A stretch of 64,000 bases of DNA, taken from Gallionella sp. Its GTDB lineage: Bacteria; Pseudomonadota; Gammaproteobacteria; Burkholderiales; Gallionellaceae. This document shows positions 52,880-61,600 of this stretch, piece after piece. How positions within the stretch are numbered: position 1 is the stretch's first letter; every line of letters starts with the position of its first letter. The position numbers were made by a program, and so were the translations under genes. The notes beneath the pieces were generated by a model. That model was not told where the DNA came from. It worked only from the letters and a program-made list of their open reading frames with translations, and did no database searches. Where the stretch lies: contig JAQTZW010000009.1 in NCBI GenBank assembly GCA_028687575.1, positions 49,664 through 113,663 on the forward strand. Reading direction: 5' to 3'.

Positions 52880-53290
52880 TCAGAAGGGTTTCAAAACGAC
52901 GAGGAAAACGACGGCAAACAGCACCAGCACCGGCACTTCGTTGAAGAAGCGGAACCAGACATGACTGCGAACATTCTGCCCGGACGAGAACACCTTCAAC
53001 AAATGACCGCAGTAAAAGTGATAGGCAATCAACCCGGCAACCAGCGCAACCTTTAGATACAGCCAGCCGCCCTCGAAACCGTAGCCGAACCACAGCCACA
53101 GGCCGCTCACCACCGCCAGCGCGCCGATCGGCGTGACAAAACGGTACAGCTTGCCCTCCATCAGCGTCAGTTGCGCCTGCGTCGCGCGGTCTTCAACCAT
53201 CGCATGATTAACGAACAGCCTGGGCAAATAGAACAGCCCGGCAAACCAGGAAACGACCATAGAAATATGGAAAGCCTTGAGCAACAGCAT
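52880..53290 (-). CDS. hemJ: Protoporphyrinogen oxidase HemJ
   Basis: Inner-membrane haem-biosynthesis enzyme oxidising protoporphyrinogen IX to protoporphyrin IX. About 136 residues from the ATG at 53290 (MLLLKAFHISMVVSWFAGLFYLPRLF); the frame is open to 53308. Four hydrophobic helices; the conserved histidine and the FHxxxxxSWFAGLFYLPRLFV pattern near the N-terminus, and GGWLYLKVALVAGLIAYHFYCG with a second conserved histidine near 100. A TATAAT lies upstream on this strand at 53324-53329. Followed by rlmL. Confidence 0.92.
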   Translation of the reverse strand: MLLLKAFHISMVVSWFAGLFYLPRLFVNHAMVEDRATQAQLTLMEGKLYRFVTPIGALAVVSGLWLWFGYGFEGGWLYLKVALVAGLIAYHFYCGHLLKVFSSGQNVRSHVWFRFFNEVPVLVLFAVVFLVVLKPF

Positions 53291-53368
53291 GTTGGAACGA
53301 CCCGTCAAATTTGCAATGCGCGGATTATACGGGTTGCGCCCCGCTGCCGCACTCCTGAATCTGCATGA

Positions 53369-54154
53369 CTACTGTGCGAGTCGCCGCCGGAACAGCACCA
53401 GCGACAGATAAAATCCGAGCAGCGAATAGCCCAACAAAACTGCCACATGCCACATAACATGCGCTGGTATCGCGCCGTTCAGCAAAGGTCGAGCCAGGTT
53501 GATGGCATGGGTCAATGGCAGTGCCGCCGAAACGCCTTGCAGCATGGTGGGCAACTGATCCACCGGAAAGAATACCCCGCACAATAAGGTCATCGGCGTA
53601 ATGACCAGTGTGAAGTAGTACATAAAGAACTCGTACCCGGGTGCCAACGCCGTGACGATCAGCGCCACCGCCGCGAAACACAGTCCAACCAGCAGCGACA
53701 GCGGGATGATCCACAGCGACAGCGGGGTATGCGCCAGCCCCAACAGCCAGATCACCATCAGCACCGCCACGCCCGACAACAGGCTCTTGCTGGCCGCCCA
53801 GGCGATCTCGGAGATCACGATATCGTCCAGCGTGACCGGCGTGTTCATGATCGCCTCCCAAGTGCGCTGCTCGTGCATGCGGGCGAATCCCGAATACAGC
53901 GCCTCGAAGCTGGCGCTGTTCATGGTGCTGTAACACACCGTCCCGGCGGACAGGAAAGCGAGGTAAGACATCCCGCCGATTTCCGGCAACATCGCCCCCA
54001 GACCGAACCCCAGCCCCAGCATATAGATCACCGGATCGGCCAGATGCCCCAGCACCGACGGCCCGGCCATCTTTTTCCAGACCAGATAGTTGCGCTGCCA
54101 GATCGGCACGAAGCGGCGGCTGAACTGCGGCCAGGCATAGATGTTCATCTTCAT
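53369..54154 (-). CDS. ABC-2 type transporter permease (NodJ-like)
   Basis: Inner-membrane permease (261 residues) with six predicted helices (about 30-50, 60-80, 110-135, 140-165, 170-190, 230-255). The opening [41 protein letters not shown], in parts, and the [32 protein letters not shown] segment resemble NodJ/DrrB permeases. Pairs with the ATP-binding protein whose end it overlaps by 4 bases. Substrate cannot be assigned; homologues export drugs, lipids or lipo-oligosaccharides, and the nodulation label would not imply nodulation. Confidence 0.92.
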   Translation of the reverse strand: MKMNIYAWPQFSRRFVPIWQRNYLVWKKMAGPSVLGHLADPVIYMLGLGFGLGAMLPEIGGMSYLAFLSAGTVCYSTMNSASFEALYSGFARMHEQRTWEAIMNTPVTLDDIVISEIAWAASKSLLSGVAVLMVIWLLGLAHTPLSLWIIPLSLLVGLCFAAVALIVTALAPGYEFFMYYFTLVITPMTLLCGVFFPVDQLPTMLQGVSAALPLTHAINLARPLLNGAIPAHVMWHVAVLLGYSLLGFYLSLVLFRRRLAQ

Positions 54155-55071
54155 TCGCGCATCTCCCGACCGGTCAGTTTCAGGAACACATCTTCAAGGT
54201 TCGCCGGGCGATGCACGTATCTCAGCTCCGGGTGACGCTGTAGTTCGTGTAGCAGCGGATGCGCATCACGCACATAACAGAACACCGACTCCCCACTAAG
54301 CTCGAAACGGTCGGCAAATTGCGTTGCCGTTTTCGCCCACTCGGCGGCAGTCTCGCCGAACACTTCGACGACCTCGGGTTCAATGTTGTCGGCGATCAGT
54401 TCGCGCGGCGATCCCTGGCTGATGATGCGCCCGTTATCCATCACGGCCAGCCGGTGGCACAGTCGCTCCGCCTCGTCCATGAAATGCGTGGTGAGCACCA
54501 ACGTCTTGCCGCGAGCAGTCAGTTCGCGCAGCCGCTGCCAGATCAGGTGGCGCGCCTGCGGGTCGAGTCCGGTGGTCGGCTCGTCGAGGAAGATCACATC
54601 CGGGTCGTTGACCAGTGCGCGCGCCAGCGTCAGCCGCCGTTTCATGCCGCCGGACAGTGTCGGCACTTTGGCGTCGCGCTTGGCGGTGAGATTGGAAAAT
54701 TCCAGCAAGTCCGGCAGGCGCGCCTCGATCTGGTCATCGCTCATGCCGAAATAGCGCCCGTACACCAGCAGGTTCTCCGCCACCGTGAAATCCGGGTCGA
54801 GATTATCCATCTGTGGCACTACGCCGACCCGCTGGCGCGCCTCGCGTGCCTGTTGCGGAATAGCCTGCCCCAATAACTCAACCCTGCCGCCATCGGGACC
54901 TAGCAGGCCCAGTAGCAGGCGTAGCGTGGTGGTCTTGCCCGCACCGTTCGGCCCCAACAGGCCGAAGCATTCGCCGCGCCGGATTTCGAGATCGATGCCG
55001 TCCACCACGGCCTGCCCGCCATAGATTTTGCGCAGCCCTGCGGCGCGTATCACGCTACTCACAATCGACAC
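54151..55071 (-). CDS. ABC transporter ATP-binding protein (NodI/DrrA-like)
   Basis: Cytoplasmic ATPase of an ABC-2 exporter (306 residues). Walker [17 protein letters not shown] near residue 42, Q-loop [14 protein letters not shown], signature [21 protein letters not shown] near 140, Walker [14 protein letters not shown] and H-loop [14 protein letters not shown]-terminal domain of about 75 residues ([10 protein letters not shown]) is typical of DrrA-type proteins. The frame begins with GTG at 55071; a GTG at 55062 overlapping the hydrolase stop (GTGA) is an alternative start. Downstream permease overlaps by 4 bases. Confidence 0.93.
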   Translation of the reverse strand: MSIVSSVIRAAGLRKIYGGQAVVDGIDLEIRRGECFGLLGPNGAGKTTTLRLLLGLLGPDGGRVELLGQAIPQQAREARQRVGVVPQMDNLDPDFTVAENLLVYGRYFGMSDDQIEARLPDLLEFSNLTAKRDAKVPTLSGGMKRRLTLARALVNDPDVIFLDEPTTGLDPQARHLIWQRLRELTARGKTLVLTTHFMDEAERLCHRLAVMDNGRIISQGSPRELIADNIEPEVVEVFGETAAEWAKTATQFADRFELSGESVFCYVRDAHPLLHELQRHPELRYVHRPANLEDVFLKLTGREMRE

Positions 55072-55679
55072 CCGTTGAATTCTTTGATGACAAGCTGTTT
55101 GAGTTGCTGCAAGCGTCCGTGGAAGAAATGTCCGGCTTCAGGCAACACCAGTATCGGCAGGTGCTGCGGACGGGCCCACGCAAATGCATCGGCCAGTGAA
55201 ATCACCTCGTCCTGTTCACCGTGGATTACCAGTGTATTGTGCGGCACCGGTGGCATCTCGAACCGCCCCACCGCCGGAGCGATCAACACCAACTTGTGCG
55301 GCTGCGGGTGCAAATGCCGCGCGGTACGCGCCGCAACGTAACCTCCAAAGGAGAAGCCAGACAGGATCAGCGGCAGATGGCCGAACGCATCCTGTGCGTG
55401 CTGCACCACCGCCAGCAAGTCCTCCACCTCGCCGTTGCCGCTGTCAAACTCCCCCTCACTCGCCCCCACCCCGCGAAAGTTGAAGCGCAGCACCACGAAA
55501 CCCAGTTCGGCAAAGGTGCGCGCCAGCGTGGTGACGACCTTGTTCTCCATCGTACCGCCCATGGTCGGCAACGGATGAGCAACCACCACGATGGCCAGCG
55601 GTTCGCCATCCGGCTGGTGCAGCGCACCTTCGATTTGCCCCGCCGGGCCGGTCAAAGTGATTTTGCCTTGTGTCGCCAT
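55059..55679 (-). CDS. Alpha/beta hydrolase
   Basis: Small serine hydrolase (206 residues) of the family with COG2945-type members. [19 protein letters not shown] near residue 32, [17 protein letters not shown] around 62, the nucleophile elbow [11 protein letters not shown] near 110 and catalytic His in [12 protein letters not shown] near 185; the acid is likely in IHGEQDEVI. Substrate unknown. It starts immediately after the ferredoxin stop and overlaps the ABC ATPase start, so ferredoxin-hydrolase-ABC genes form one transcript. Confidence 0.9.
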   Translation of the reverse strand: MATQGKITLTGPAGQIEGALHQPDGEPLAIVVVAHPLPTMGGTMENKVVTTLARTFAELGFVVLRFNFRGVGASEGEFDSGNGEVEDLLAVVQHAQDAFGHLPLILSGFSFGGYVAARTARHLHPQPHKLVLIAPAVGRFEMPPVPHNTLVIHGEQDEVISLADAFAWARPQHLPILVLPEAGHFFHGRLQQLKQLVIKEFNGCRL

Positions 55680-55990
55680 CAGATTTTCAGCCGCTCAACG
55701 ATGCGGCCATTTTTGAGGTGTTCTTCGATAATCTCGTCGAGGTCGCTCTCGTCCACGTAGGTGTACCAGGTCGCTTCCGGGTAAATGACGATCACCGGGC
55801 CTTCGTCACAACGATCCATGCAGCCGGCGGCATTGATGCGGATAGTGTTCTTGCGGTTGGCAATACCAAGTTCCTTGACCTTGTTCTTCACATAATCACG
55901 CGCTTGCTGCGCGGCGTGATTGTTACAACAGTCGCTACCATCCTCGCGCTGGTGGGTACAAAAAAACACATGCTTGTCGAAATGGCTCAT
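55679..55990 (-). CDS. Thioredoxin-like (2Fe-2S) ferredoxin
   Basis: Soluble 103-residue protein of the thioredoxin-like 2Fe-2S ferredoxin family. The four cluster cysteines are in HVFFCTHQREDGSDCCNN (first two of the set) and INAAGCMDRCDEGPVIVIYPEATWY (last two, CMDRC motif). Start at ATG 55990 behind CAGGAGACC. Such proteins donate electrons or regulate in betaproteobacteria; partner unknown. Tightly linked to the alpha/beta hydrolase (stop and start share a base). Confidence 0.92.
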   Translation of the reverse strand: MSHFDKHVFFCTHQREDGSDCCNNHAAQQARDYVKNKVKELGIANRKNTIRINAAGCMDRCDEGPVIVIYPEATWYTYVDESDLDEIIEEHLKNGRIVERLKI

Positions 55991-56020
55991 TGCAGGTCTC
56001 CTGTATGTCGTGTGCCGCAA

Positions 56021-57091
56021 TTATACGTGCCGTATGCGCCAGAGATGAAATAGCAGCAGCACGGGAAAGACGATGGTGATGGTCTGCGCCAGTCCGTTGT
56101 AGTTCAGCAGGTGTCCGTAGTGCCAGTGGTACACCGACATCGCGGCGGCAGGCGTATTGCTGTCCACAACGAAATTGACGATTAGCAGATAGGCGATAGT
56201 GACAGTAGCACCGAAACGAATCAGCTCCTTCCGAGAGGCATATTGCACGCCCCGCAACGACAGCATACCCAGCAACATGCCTAACATCGCCTCGCTGTTG
56301 ACCCAAAGTAGTAGTGCCCACGACTTGAGCAGGAAGGCCGCAGCAATAAATTTTGCAGATGCCACCAGCACCAGCGCCAGCAACAATCCGGTCAGAATAT
56401 GTTGTCGTACTCGTAGCACTGTCACTAGCAGTACGCCCGGCATCAGCAGATTCAGCATCACCGCCAGACTCTCCCACCAATCGAATAAATCGTGTGCCGC
56501 AGGTACAAAGGGTTGGTGTAAGGCATCGGTGATGAACACGTTGCCCAACATCGGCAGTGAGGGATTGATCTGACCGAACACCCACAACACCAGCAGTGCC
56601 AGCCCGAAGTCCATCTCCACGCCATGCCGGAACGCGCGACTGCGCCAACGCAACAGGCGCACGAACATCCACGGCCAAGCCGTGAGTCGCATCGCCAACA
56701 GCAGTCCAAGCAACATCCCCGCGCCATTGGTCAGGATGTCCACATTGGAACTGTTGCGCTGCGGCAGATACATCTGCAGGTATTCCATCCCCATGGATAG
56801 GGATAGCCCACATGCCATCCCGACCAGCATGCTTACACCCGGGGAAAATCGCGCCCGCAACGCCAGGCCGACTAACAAGCCGAACGGAATATAAGCCAGC
56901 AAATTGACGATGGAATCGAATGAGGTGAACGTCAGAGACCATGGGCTGAGCAATACGTCACCGAACTCCAGTCCCTGCTCCCGCCAACCCGAGAACGGAG
57001 ACAGGCTGACATAGACTATGAACAGCGCGTAGCCCACCGCCAGCAAGGTACGGAGGCGTGCGCGCGTCTCGGTGATAAATAACTCTTCCAT
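56021..57091 (-). CDS. VanZ-family membrane protein
   Basis: Integral membrane protein of 356 residues with about eight to ten hydrophobic helices. The N-terminal third carries the VanZ-like domain: ALFIVYVSLSPFSGWREQG, DSIVNLLAYIPFGLLVGLALRARFSPGVSM in parts, and SMGMEYLQMYLPQRNSSNVDILTNGAGMLLG, the conserved EYLQ...R..S..D...N..G pattern. The C-terminal part is a further block of helices without recognisable family. VanZ gives low-level teicoplanin resistance in enterococci, but most homologues have unknown roles. Upstream of the ferredoxin gene by 30 bases. Confidence 0.88.
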   Translation of the reverse strand: MEELFITETRARLRTLLAVGYALFIVYVSLSPFSGWREQGLEFGDVLLSPWSLTFTSFDSIVNLLAYIPFGLLVGLALRARFSPGVSMLVGMACGLSLSMGMEYLQMYLPQRNSSNVDILTNGAGMLLGLLLAMRLTAWPWMFVRLLRWRSRAFRHGVEMDFGLALLVLWVFGQINPSLPMLGNVFITDALHQPFVPAAHDLFDWWESLAVMLNLLMPGVLLVTVLRVRQHILTGLLLALVLVASAKFIAAAFLLKSWALLLWVNSEAMLGMLLGMLSLRGVQYASRKELIRFGATVTIAYLLIVNFVVDSNTPAAAMSVYHWHYGHLLNYNGLAQTITIVFPVLLLFHLWRIRHV

Positions 57092-57199
57092 AAATGCCCC
57101 GCATGACCAACGGGAAGTTTAACCTATCCACATAGTCGGGTCGCACGCATCGGTGCAAATGCACCTATCACCTAGCAATAGGTGGCCGCAGCAAAAGCG

Positions 57200-58105
57200 T
57201 TATTTCTGTGCTTTGACTATACTCATCGCCGTAGCGACCATGCCCCCCATGTCGGATAAATTCCCAGGAAGAATCAAAGTGTTACCTTCCTTAGCCACAT
57301 TGCCAAAGGCCTCGACATATTTTTCAGCGACCTTGAGATTAACCGCATCCATGCCGCCGGGCGACTGAATGGCCTGCGCGACTTGCTGGATGGCCTGCGC
57401 ATTGGCAGTTGCGACGGCAATGATAGCCGCAGCCTCGCCCTGTGCAGTGTTAATGGCAGCTTGCTTCTCACCTTCGGAACGTTGAATGAATGCTTCGCGC
57501 TCACCAGTGGCGATGTTGATCTGTTCCTGCTTGCGGCCTTCGGAGGCGGCAATCAGCGCGCGCTTTTCACGCTCGGCGGTGATTTGCGCCTGCATCGCGT
57601 GCAGGATCTCCTTGGGCGGGGTCAGGTCCTTGATCTCGTAGCGCAGCACCTTGACGCCCCAGCTGGTCGCGGCCTCGTCCAGCGCGGCGACCACCGCGCG
57701 ATTGATGTCGTCGCGCTCCTCGAAAGTCTTGTCCAGCTCCATCTTGCCGATCACCGAGCGCAAGGTGGTTTGTGCAAGTTGGGTAATTGCCATGATGTAA
57801 TTGCTGGTGCCGTAGGAAGCCAGACGCGGGTCGGTGACCTGAAAATACAGGATGCCGTCCACCTGCAATTGCGTATTGTCCTTGGTGATACAGACTTGGC
57901 TCGGCACATCCAGCGGCACTTCCTTGAGCATATGCTTGTAGGCGATACGATCAATAAACGGGATGACAATGTTGAGTCCGGGCGACAGGGCAGCATGAAA
58001 ACGCCCCAAACGTTCTACCACCCACGAGTTCTGCTGCGGCACGACCTTGACCGACTTGACGATGAAAATAATCGCCGCAATCAGTATAAACATTCCGATT
58101 TGCAT
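57200..58105 (-). CDS. SPFH/stomatin-family membrane protein (QmcA-like)
   Basis: Membrane-anchored stomatin-like protein (301 residues). One N-terminal helix (MQIGMFILIAAIIFIVKSV), then the band-7/SPFH domain (about 20-190: VVPQQNSWVVERLGRFHAALSPGLNIVIPFIDRIAYKHML in parts, EVPLDVPSQVCITKDNTQLQVDGILY in parts, VRALDE-type VVAALDEAATSWGVKVLRYEIKDLTPP), a coiled-coil rich in Ala/Glu (190-250, ITAEREKRALIAASEGRKQEQIN), and a C-terminal region. These proteins form large oligomers in membrane microdomains and are almost always paired with NfeD, which is the next gene upstream at 9 bases. Confidence 0.93.
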   Translation of the reverse strand: MQIGMFILIAAIIFIVKSVKVVPQQNSWVVERLGRFHAALSPGLNIVIPFIDRIAYKHMLKEVPLDVPSQVCITKDNTQLQVDGILYFQVTDPRLASYGTSNYIMAITQLAQTTLRSVIGKMELDKTFEERDDINRAVVAALDEAATSWGVKVLRYEIKDLTPPKEILHAMQAQITAEREKRALIAASEGRKQEQINIATGEREAFIQRSEGEKQAAINTAQGEAAAIIAVATANAQAIQQVAQAIQSPGGMDAVNLKVAEKYVEAFGNVAKEGNTLILPGNLSDMGGMVATAMSIVKAQK

Positions 58106-58114
58106 GTTACCTCC

Positions 58115-58543
58115 TTAATGATGTACGGATTTTCGATGAGACAAAATCAGTCTTGCGCCACGCACCGCCTCAATATACAAAGTGCCTACGCGCGGCATGT
58201 CGGCAGAACTCGGCTCCGCGTCCCATTCGGCACCGCGATATAGCACCCGTGCCGTACCGTTCTCCCGCCAACCCAGCACCTGCACGGGCTGACCGACATC
58301 CAGACTGTTCTCCATCTGCTTGCTTGCGTGCGCACTCTTCCAATTGCGCAGCAGTATCGTCCCAACGATTACCGCCAACGCACTCGTTACCAGCGGCCAG
58401 GCATCACTCACGCCCAGCAACGCTGTCAGCCCGCCCACCGCCAACCCGACTGCCACCACCAGCAGATAGAAAGTACCCGATGCAATCTCTAGCGCCAGCA
58501 GAAACAGTGCCATCAGAAACCAGTAAACGTAGCTTTCCATCAC
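58115..58543 (-). CDS. NfeD family membrane protein
   Basis: Short NfeD (142 residues) with two to three N-terminal hydrophobic helices (about 5-25, 27-45, 47-65) and a C-terminal OB-fold domain (about 80-140: DVGQPVQVLGWRENGTARVLYRGAEWDAEPSS). The N-terminal protease domain of long NfeD is absent. NfeD-stomatin pairs are conserved across bacteria and archaea and are proposed to act in membrane quality control. It lies between the NYN-domain gene and the stomatin-like gene, spaced by 8-9 bases on either side. Confidence 0.92.
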   Translation of the reverse strand: MMESYVYWFLMALFLLALEIASGTFYLLVVAVGLAVGGLTALLGVSDAWPLVTSALAVIVGTILLRNWKSAHASKQMENSLDVGQPVQVLGWRENGTARVLYRGAEWDAEPSSADMPRVGTLYIEAVRGARLILSHRKSVHH

Positions 58544-58551
58544 TTCTCCTG

Positions 58552-59376
58552 TCAGTCCGATGCGGGCAGATAAAGCGTGTACTGCCCGGAATTCTGATCC
58601 TTCACCACCGTCAACAACTTCTGTCGCTGCGCCTCTTCGACGAGATCCTTGAACGAGCGGTAGCCGTAATAAGATTCGGTGAACCCCGGCCTACGTCGCT
58701 GCATGGTAGTCTTGACTAGCGAACCCCATATTTTCTCGTCAGAACCGCGCTCGACGACCAGCGCCTCAACAGTTTCCACTATAAATTCCAGTGCTTCCTG
58801 ATGCCTGTCAGCCTCAGTCTTGGCTGCAGATGGTTTGCTCTTGCTGACCGCCGCCTTCTTGGGGGATGCTTTCTCGGCGCGTTTTTTCTTGGCTTCCTGT
58901 TCGCGCACCAGATCGTCATAGAAAATGAATTCATCGCAATTGGCGGTCAACAGATTAGCCGTCGAATCTTTAACACCGATGCCGATAACGTGTTTATTGT
59001 TTTCTCGCAACTTGGAAACCAACGGTGAAAAATCGGAATCTCCGCTGATAATGACAAAGGTATCCACATGCGACTTGGTATAACAGAGGTCCAGCGCATC
59101 CACGACCATGCGGATGTCAGCCGAATTCTTGCCGCTTTGCCTGACATGCGGTATCTCGATCAGCTCGAATGATGCCTCATGCATGGTCGCCTTGAATTCC
59201 TTGTAGCGATCCCAGTCGCAATAGACCTTCTTGACGACGATGCTGCCCTTGAGTAACAAACGTTCCAGAACTTTCTGTATATCGAACGATGGATAACGCG
59301 CATCGCGTACCCCAAGCGCCACGTTCTCGAAGTCGCAAAACAATGCCATGTTGGTAATTTCGGGCTGGGCTGCCAA
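58552..59376 (-). CDS. NYN domain RNase-like protein with C-terminal LOTUS/OST-HTH domain
   Basis: 274-residue protein. N-terminal NYN (PIN-like) nuclease domain about 8-155: ALFCDFENVALG holds the first acidic residue, SADIRMVVDALDLCY the central aspartates, and IISGDSDFSPLVSKLRENN the SGDxDF motif. A Lys/Ala-rich low-complexity linker (about 160-190) leads to a C-terminal OST-HTH/LOTUS domain (about 195-270: ALEFIVETVEALVVERGSDEKIWGSLVKT in parts, RRPGFTESYYGYRSFKDLVEEA). In other organisms LOTUS domains bind RNA or helicases; NYN-LOTUS proteins are thought to be RNA-processing nucleases. Upstream of the NfeD-stomatin pair with which it may be co-transcribed. Confidence 0.9.
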   Translation of the reverse strand: MAAQPEITNMALFCDFENVALGVRDARYPSFDIQKVLERLLLKGSIVVKKVYCDWDRYKEFKATMHEASFELIEIPHVRQSGKNSADIRMVVDALDLCYTKSHVDTFVIISGDSDFSPLVSKLRENNKHVIGIGVKDSTANLLTANCDEFIFYDDLVREQEAKKKRAEKASPKKAAVSKSKPSAAKTEADRHQEALEFIVETVEALVVERGSDEKIWGSLVKTTMQRRRPGFTESYYGYRSFKDLVEEAQRQKLLTVVKDQNSGQYTLYLPASD

Positions 59377-59419
59377 TTGATCTTCGCTCCTTTTTATTAC
59401 CAGTGGATTACAGCTGTCG

Positions 59420-60823
59420 CTATATCACCTTACCCGGATTCATTAACCCGGCGGGATCCAGCGTCTGTTTGATACTGCGCATCAATTCCAGTTCCAACGG
59501 ATCCTTGTACTCACAAATTGTTTCGCGCTTTAGCTGTCCCAGTCCGTGCTCGGCACTGATGCTGCCTTTGAGGCGCGCAACCACGTCATAGACAATCCGA
59601 TTTACCTCCGCTTCATGCTGCTCGATGAAAGCCGGATTTTCTGAAGCGGCCAACATGGAAACGTTGTAATGAATATTGCCGTCGCCCATGTGTCCAAAAG
59701 CGACAATGCGTATCCCAGCAAACCTCTCGTGTAGCGCAACACTCGATAGTGTGATGAATTCCGCAACACGACTGACCGGCACCGACACATCATGCTTGAC
59801 GCTGATACCTTCACGCTTTTGAGCCTCGCTGATGTTCTTACGAAGTTTCCACCACCGTTCCGCCTCCCTGACATCACTTTCTATGGCAAAAGTCTGAACC
59901 TCGCCACCAAAACTGAGCAGGGCATTTCGTAACACACTGTCCGGGACATTCTGCTGCACGTCGTCCATCTTGATCAGCAGATACCATGGATATTTTCTAC
60001 CGAAGGGCTCTTGTGTGTCTTCTATGTGTTGAAAAACCAGATCCAGGCAATTGCGTGAAATAATTTCGAAGCCGCTTAGTGCCTGCCCGCAACTGGAACG
60101 CATATAGGCCAACAGCCGTACAGCTGCGGCGGGACTGCCTATCCCCACACAGGCAGTAGCGGTGGCTTGTGGGCGCGGAAAGAGTTTCAGCACCGCCGCC
60201 GTGATGATGCCCAGCGTACCCTCAGCGCCAATAAACAGCTGCTTCAAATCATAACCGGTGTTGTCCTTGCGCAGGCTGCGCAATCCATCCCAGATTCGCC
60301 CGTCTGGCAGTACCACTTCCAACCCCAACACCAGATCGCGCGCGCTGCCATAACGAAGCACACCGATTCCGCCGGCATTGGTGGACAGATTGCCACCGAT
60401 CTCGCAGTGCGGCGCGATTGCCGTCAGTCCGAGCGGGAACAAACGATTGGCCTGCTCGGCCACCTGGTACAGGCTCGCCAGTTTGCAGCCCGCTTCGACC
60501 GTCATGGTGTAGTTGATGGTATCTATCGCACGTATGCGATCCATGCGCGACAGATTCAGTACGAGTTGCCTGCTCTGCGGCAGCGGCACGCTCGCGCCGC
60601 ACAGACTGGTATTACCGCCCTGCGGCACGATGGCAACCTGATGTGCGGCACAAACCTTGACGACTGCAGCGACTTGTTGCGTACTAGCCGGCAGTGCCAC
60701 CGCCAGTGCCTTGCCTGAAAACCGCCCACGCCAATCCGTGTAATGCGGCATCGCCGCCTCACCCGTCAGCAGGTTTTCGCCGCCGACGATAGCTGTCAAA
60801 ACTTGCAGGAAATCAGATTCCAT
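59420..60823 (-). CDS. FAD-binding 2-hydroxyacid dehydrogenase (GlcD/D-LDH type)
   Basis: FAD-linked dehydrogenase of the PCMH/VAO family acting on D-lactate, glycolate or D-2-hydroxyglutarate (467 residues). The FAD-binding half (about 40-215) has VAIVPQGGNTSLCGASVP, NLSRMDRIRAID, and GGNLSTNAGGIGVLRYGSARDLVLG; the C-terminal FAD-oxidase cap ends with FGHMGDGNIHYNV and SAEHGLGQLKRETI, whose histidines are conserved. No Fe-S domain is fused and no glcE/glcF gene is adjacent. Instead, its start overlaps the end of a membrane cytochrome gene by 11 bases, so electrons may be passed to haem c. Substrate unassigned. Confidence 0.9.
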   Translation of the reverse strand: MESDFLQVLTAIVGGENLLTGEAAMPHYTDWRGRFSGKALAVALPASTQQVAAVVKVCAAHQVAIVPQGGNTSLCGASVPLPQSRQLVLNLSRMDRIRAIDTINYTMTVEAGCKLASLYQVAEQANRLFPLGLTAIAPHCEIGGNLSTNAGGIGVLRYGSARDLVLGLEVVLPDGRIWDGLRSLRKDNTGYDLKQLFIGAEGTLGIITAAVLKLFPRPQATATACVGIGSPAAAVRLLAYMRSSCGQALSGFEIISRNCLDLVFQHIEDTQEPFGRKYPWYLLIKMDDVQQNVPDSVLRNALLSFGGEVQTFAIESDVREAERWWKLRKNISEAQKREGISVKHDVSVPVSRVAEFITLSSVALHERFAGIRIVAFGHMGDGNIHYNVSMLAASENPAFIEQHEAEVNRIVYDVVARLKGSISAEHGLGQLKRETICEYKDPLELELMRSIKQTLDPAGLMNPGKVI

Positions 60824-61568
60824 GTCTCGAAGCCGGGGGCTTCAGGGTCCATATCTGGAACAATGAAATCAATATCTGAAGTGCCATAGACATCCCCAGG
60901 ATACCGCCTGCGACGATGACAACAATCGCGTAGTGGGAATCCCACTTGGTCAAGAACCAGGATGCAACGTCAACGAACACCGCCAGCATCGGCGATACGA
61001 CCAGGAATCGTTTGAACCAGATATTGACCTCACTCTGGATAAAGATCGAACCCAGCATGAACAGTAACAGGCTGATACCGAACAAATGGATATGCGACAC
61101 CTTAAGCAGGCTAGCCATGGACATCCCGGTATCCACTTCGGCCACCTTGTGTATCCCTTCATAAGTGCTGAAATCAGGCAGATTCATCCCGGAACTGGCA
61201 ACGTGGCAATTCAAACAGGTCTTTTGCAGAATGGGTTTTATCTCTTTTTCGAAGTGGTCTTCACCGGCGCCATCTTTCAGCCAGGCGACCAGCAGATTGC
61301 GATCCCCTTCTTCGATATAACCCGCCATAGGCCCGCGTATTGCTGCCTCCAAACGAGTCCCGCTACGATTGCCGTAATAGCTGTCCGCCACATCGCTGAT
61401 CGAAAGTCCGGGCTTGCCGTCATTCATCTCATGCGTCACGTACAAATAAGCGGTCGCCATCAAATAACCCAATCCCACTAACAGCAGGAAACAGGTATAC
61501 AGCAACTTCTCGCTTATCGTCCTGTCATAAAAACGTTCTGGAACGACATTGCCACCTTCGAGATGCAT
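60813..61568 (-). CDS. Membrane-anchored monohaem cytochrome c protein
   Basis: 251-residue inner-membrane protein with an N-terminal helix (about 22-44), a periplasmic segment containing one haem c motif CLNCH (near residue 120, in EKEIKPILQKTCLNCHVAS), and three further helices (about 160-180, 188-205, 215-240). The periplasmic part (SYYGNRSGTRLEAAIRGPMAGYI) resembles cytochrome-like proteins found next to dehydrogenases; I do not recognise a named family. The ATG at 61568 has GGAG at 7 bases; a TTG at 61586 is possible. Its end overlaps the FAD dehydrogenase start, suggesting the two proteins act together. Confidence 0.78.
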   Translation of the reverse strand: MHLEGGNVVPERFYDRTISEKLLYTCFLLLVGLGYLMATAYLYVTHEMNDGKPGLSISDVADSYYGNRSGTRLEAAIRGPMAGYIEEGDRNLLVAWLKDGAGEDHFEKEIKPILQKTCLNCHVASSGMNLPDFSTYEGIHKVAEVDTGMSMASLLKVSHIHLFGISLLLFMLGSIFIQSEVNIWFKRFLVVSPMLAVFVDVASWFLTKWDSHYAIVVIVAGGILGMSMALQILISLFQIWTLKPPASRHGI

Positions 61569-61600
61569 TTTGTTACTCCAATTCAATTAAGTGGAGCACT

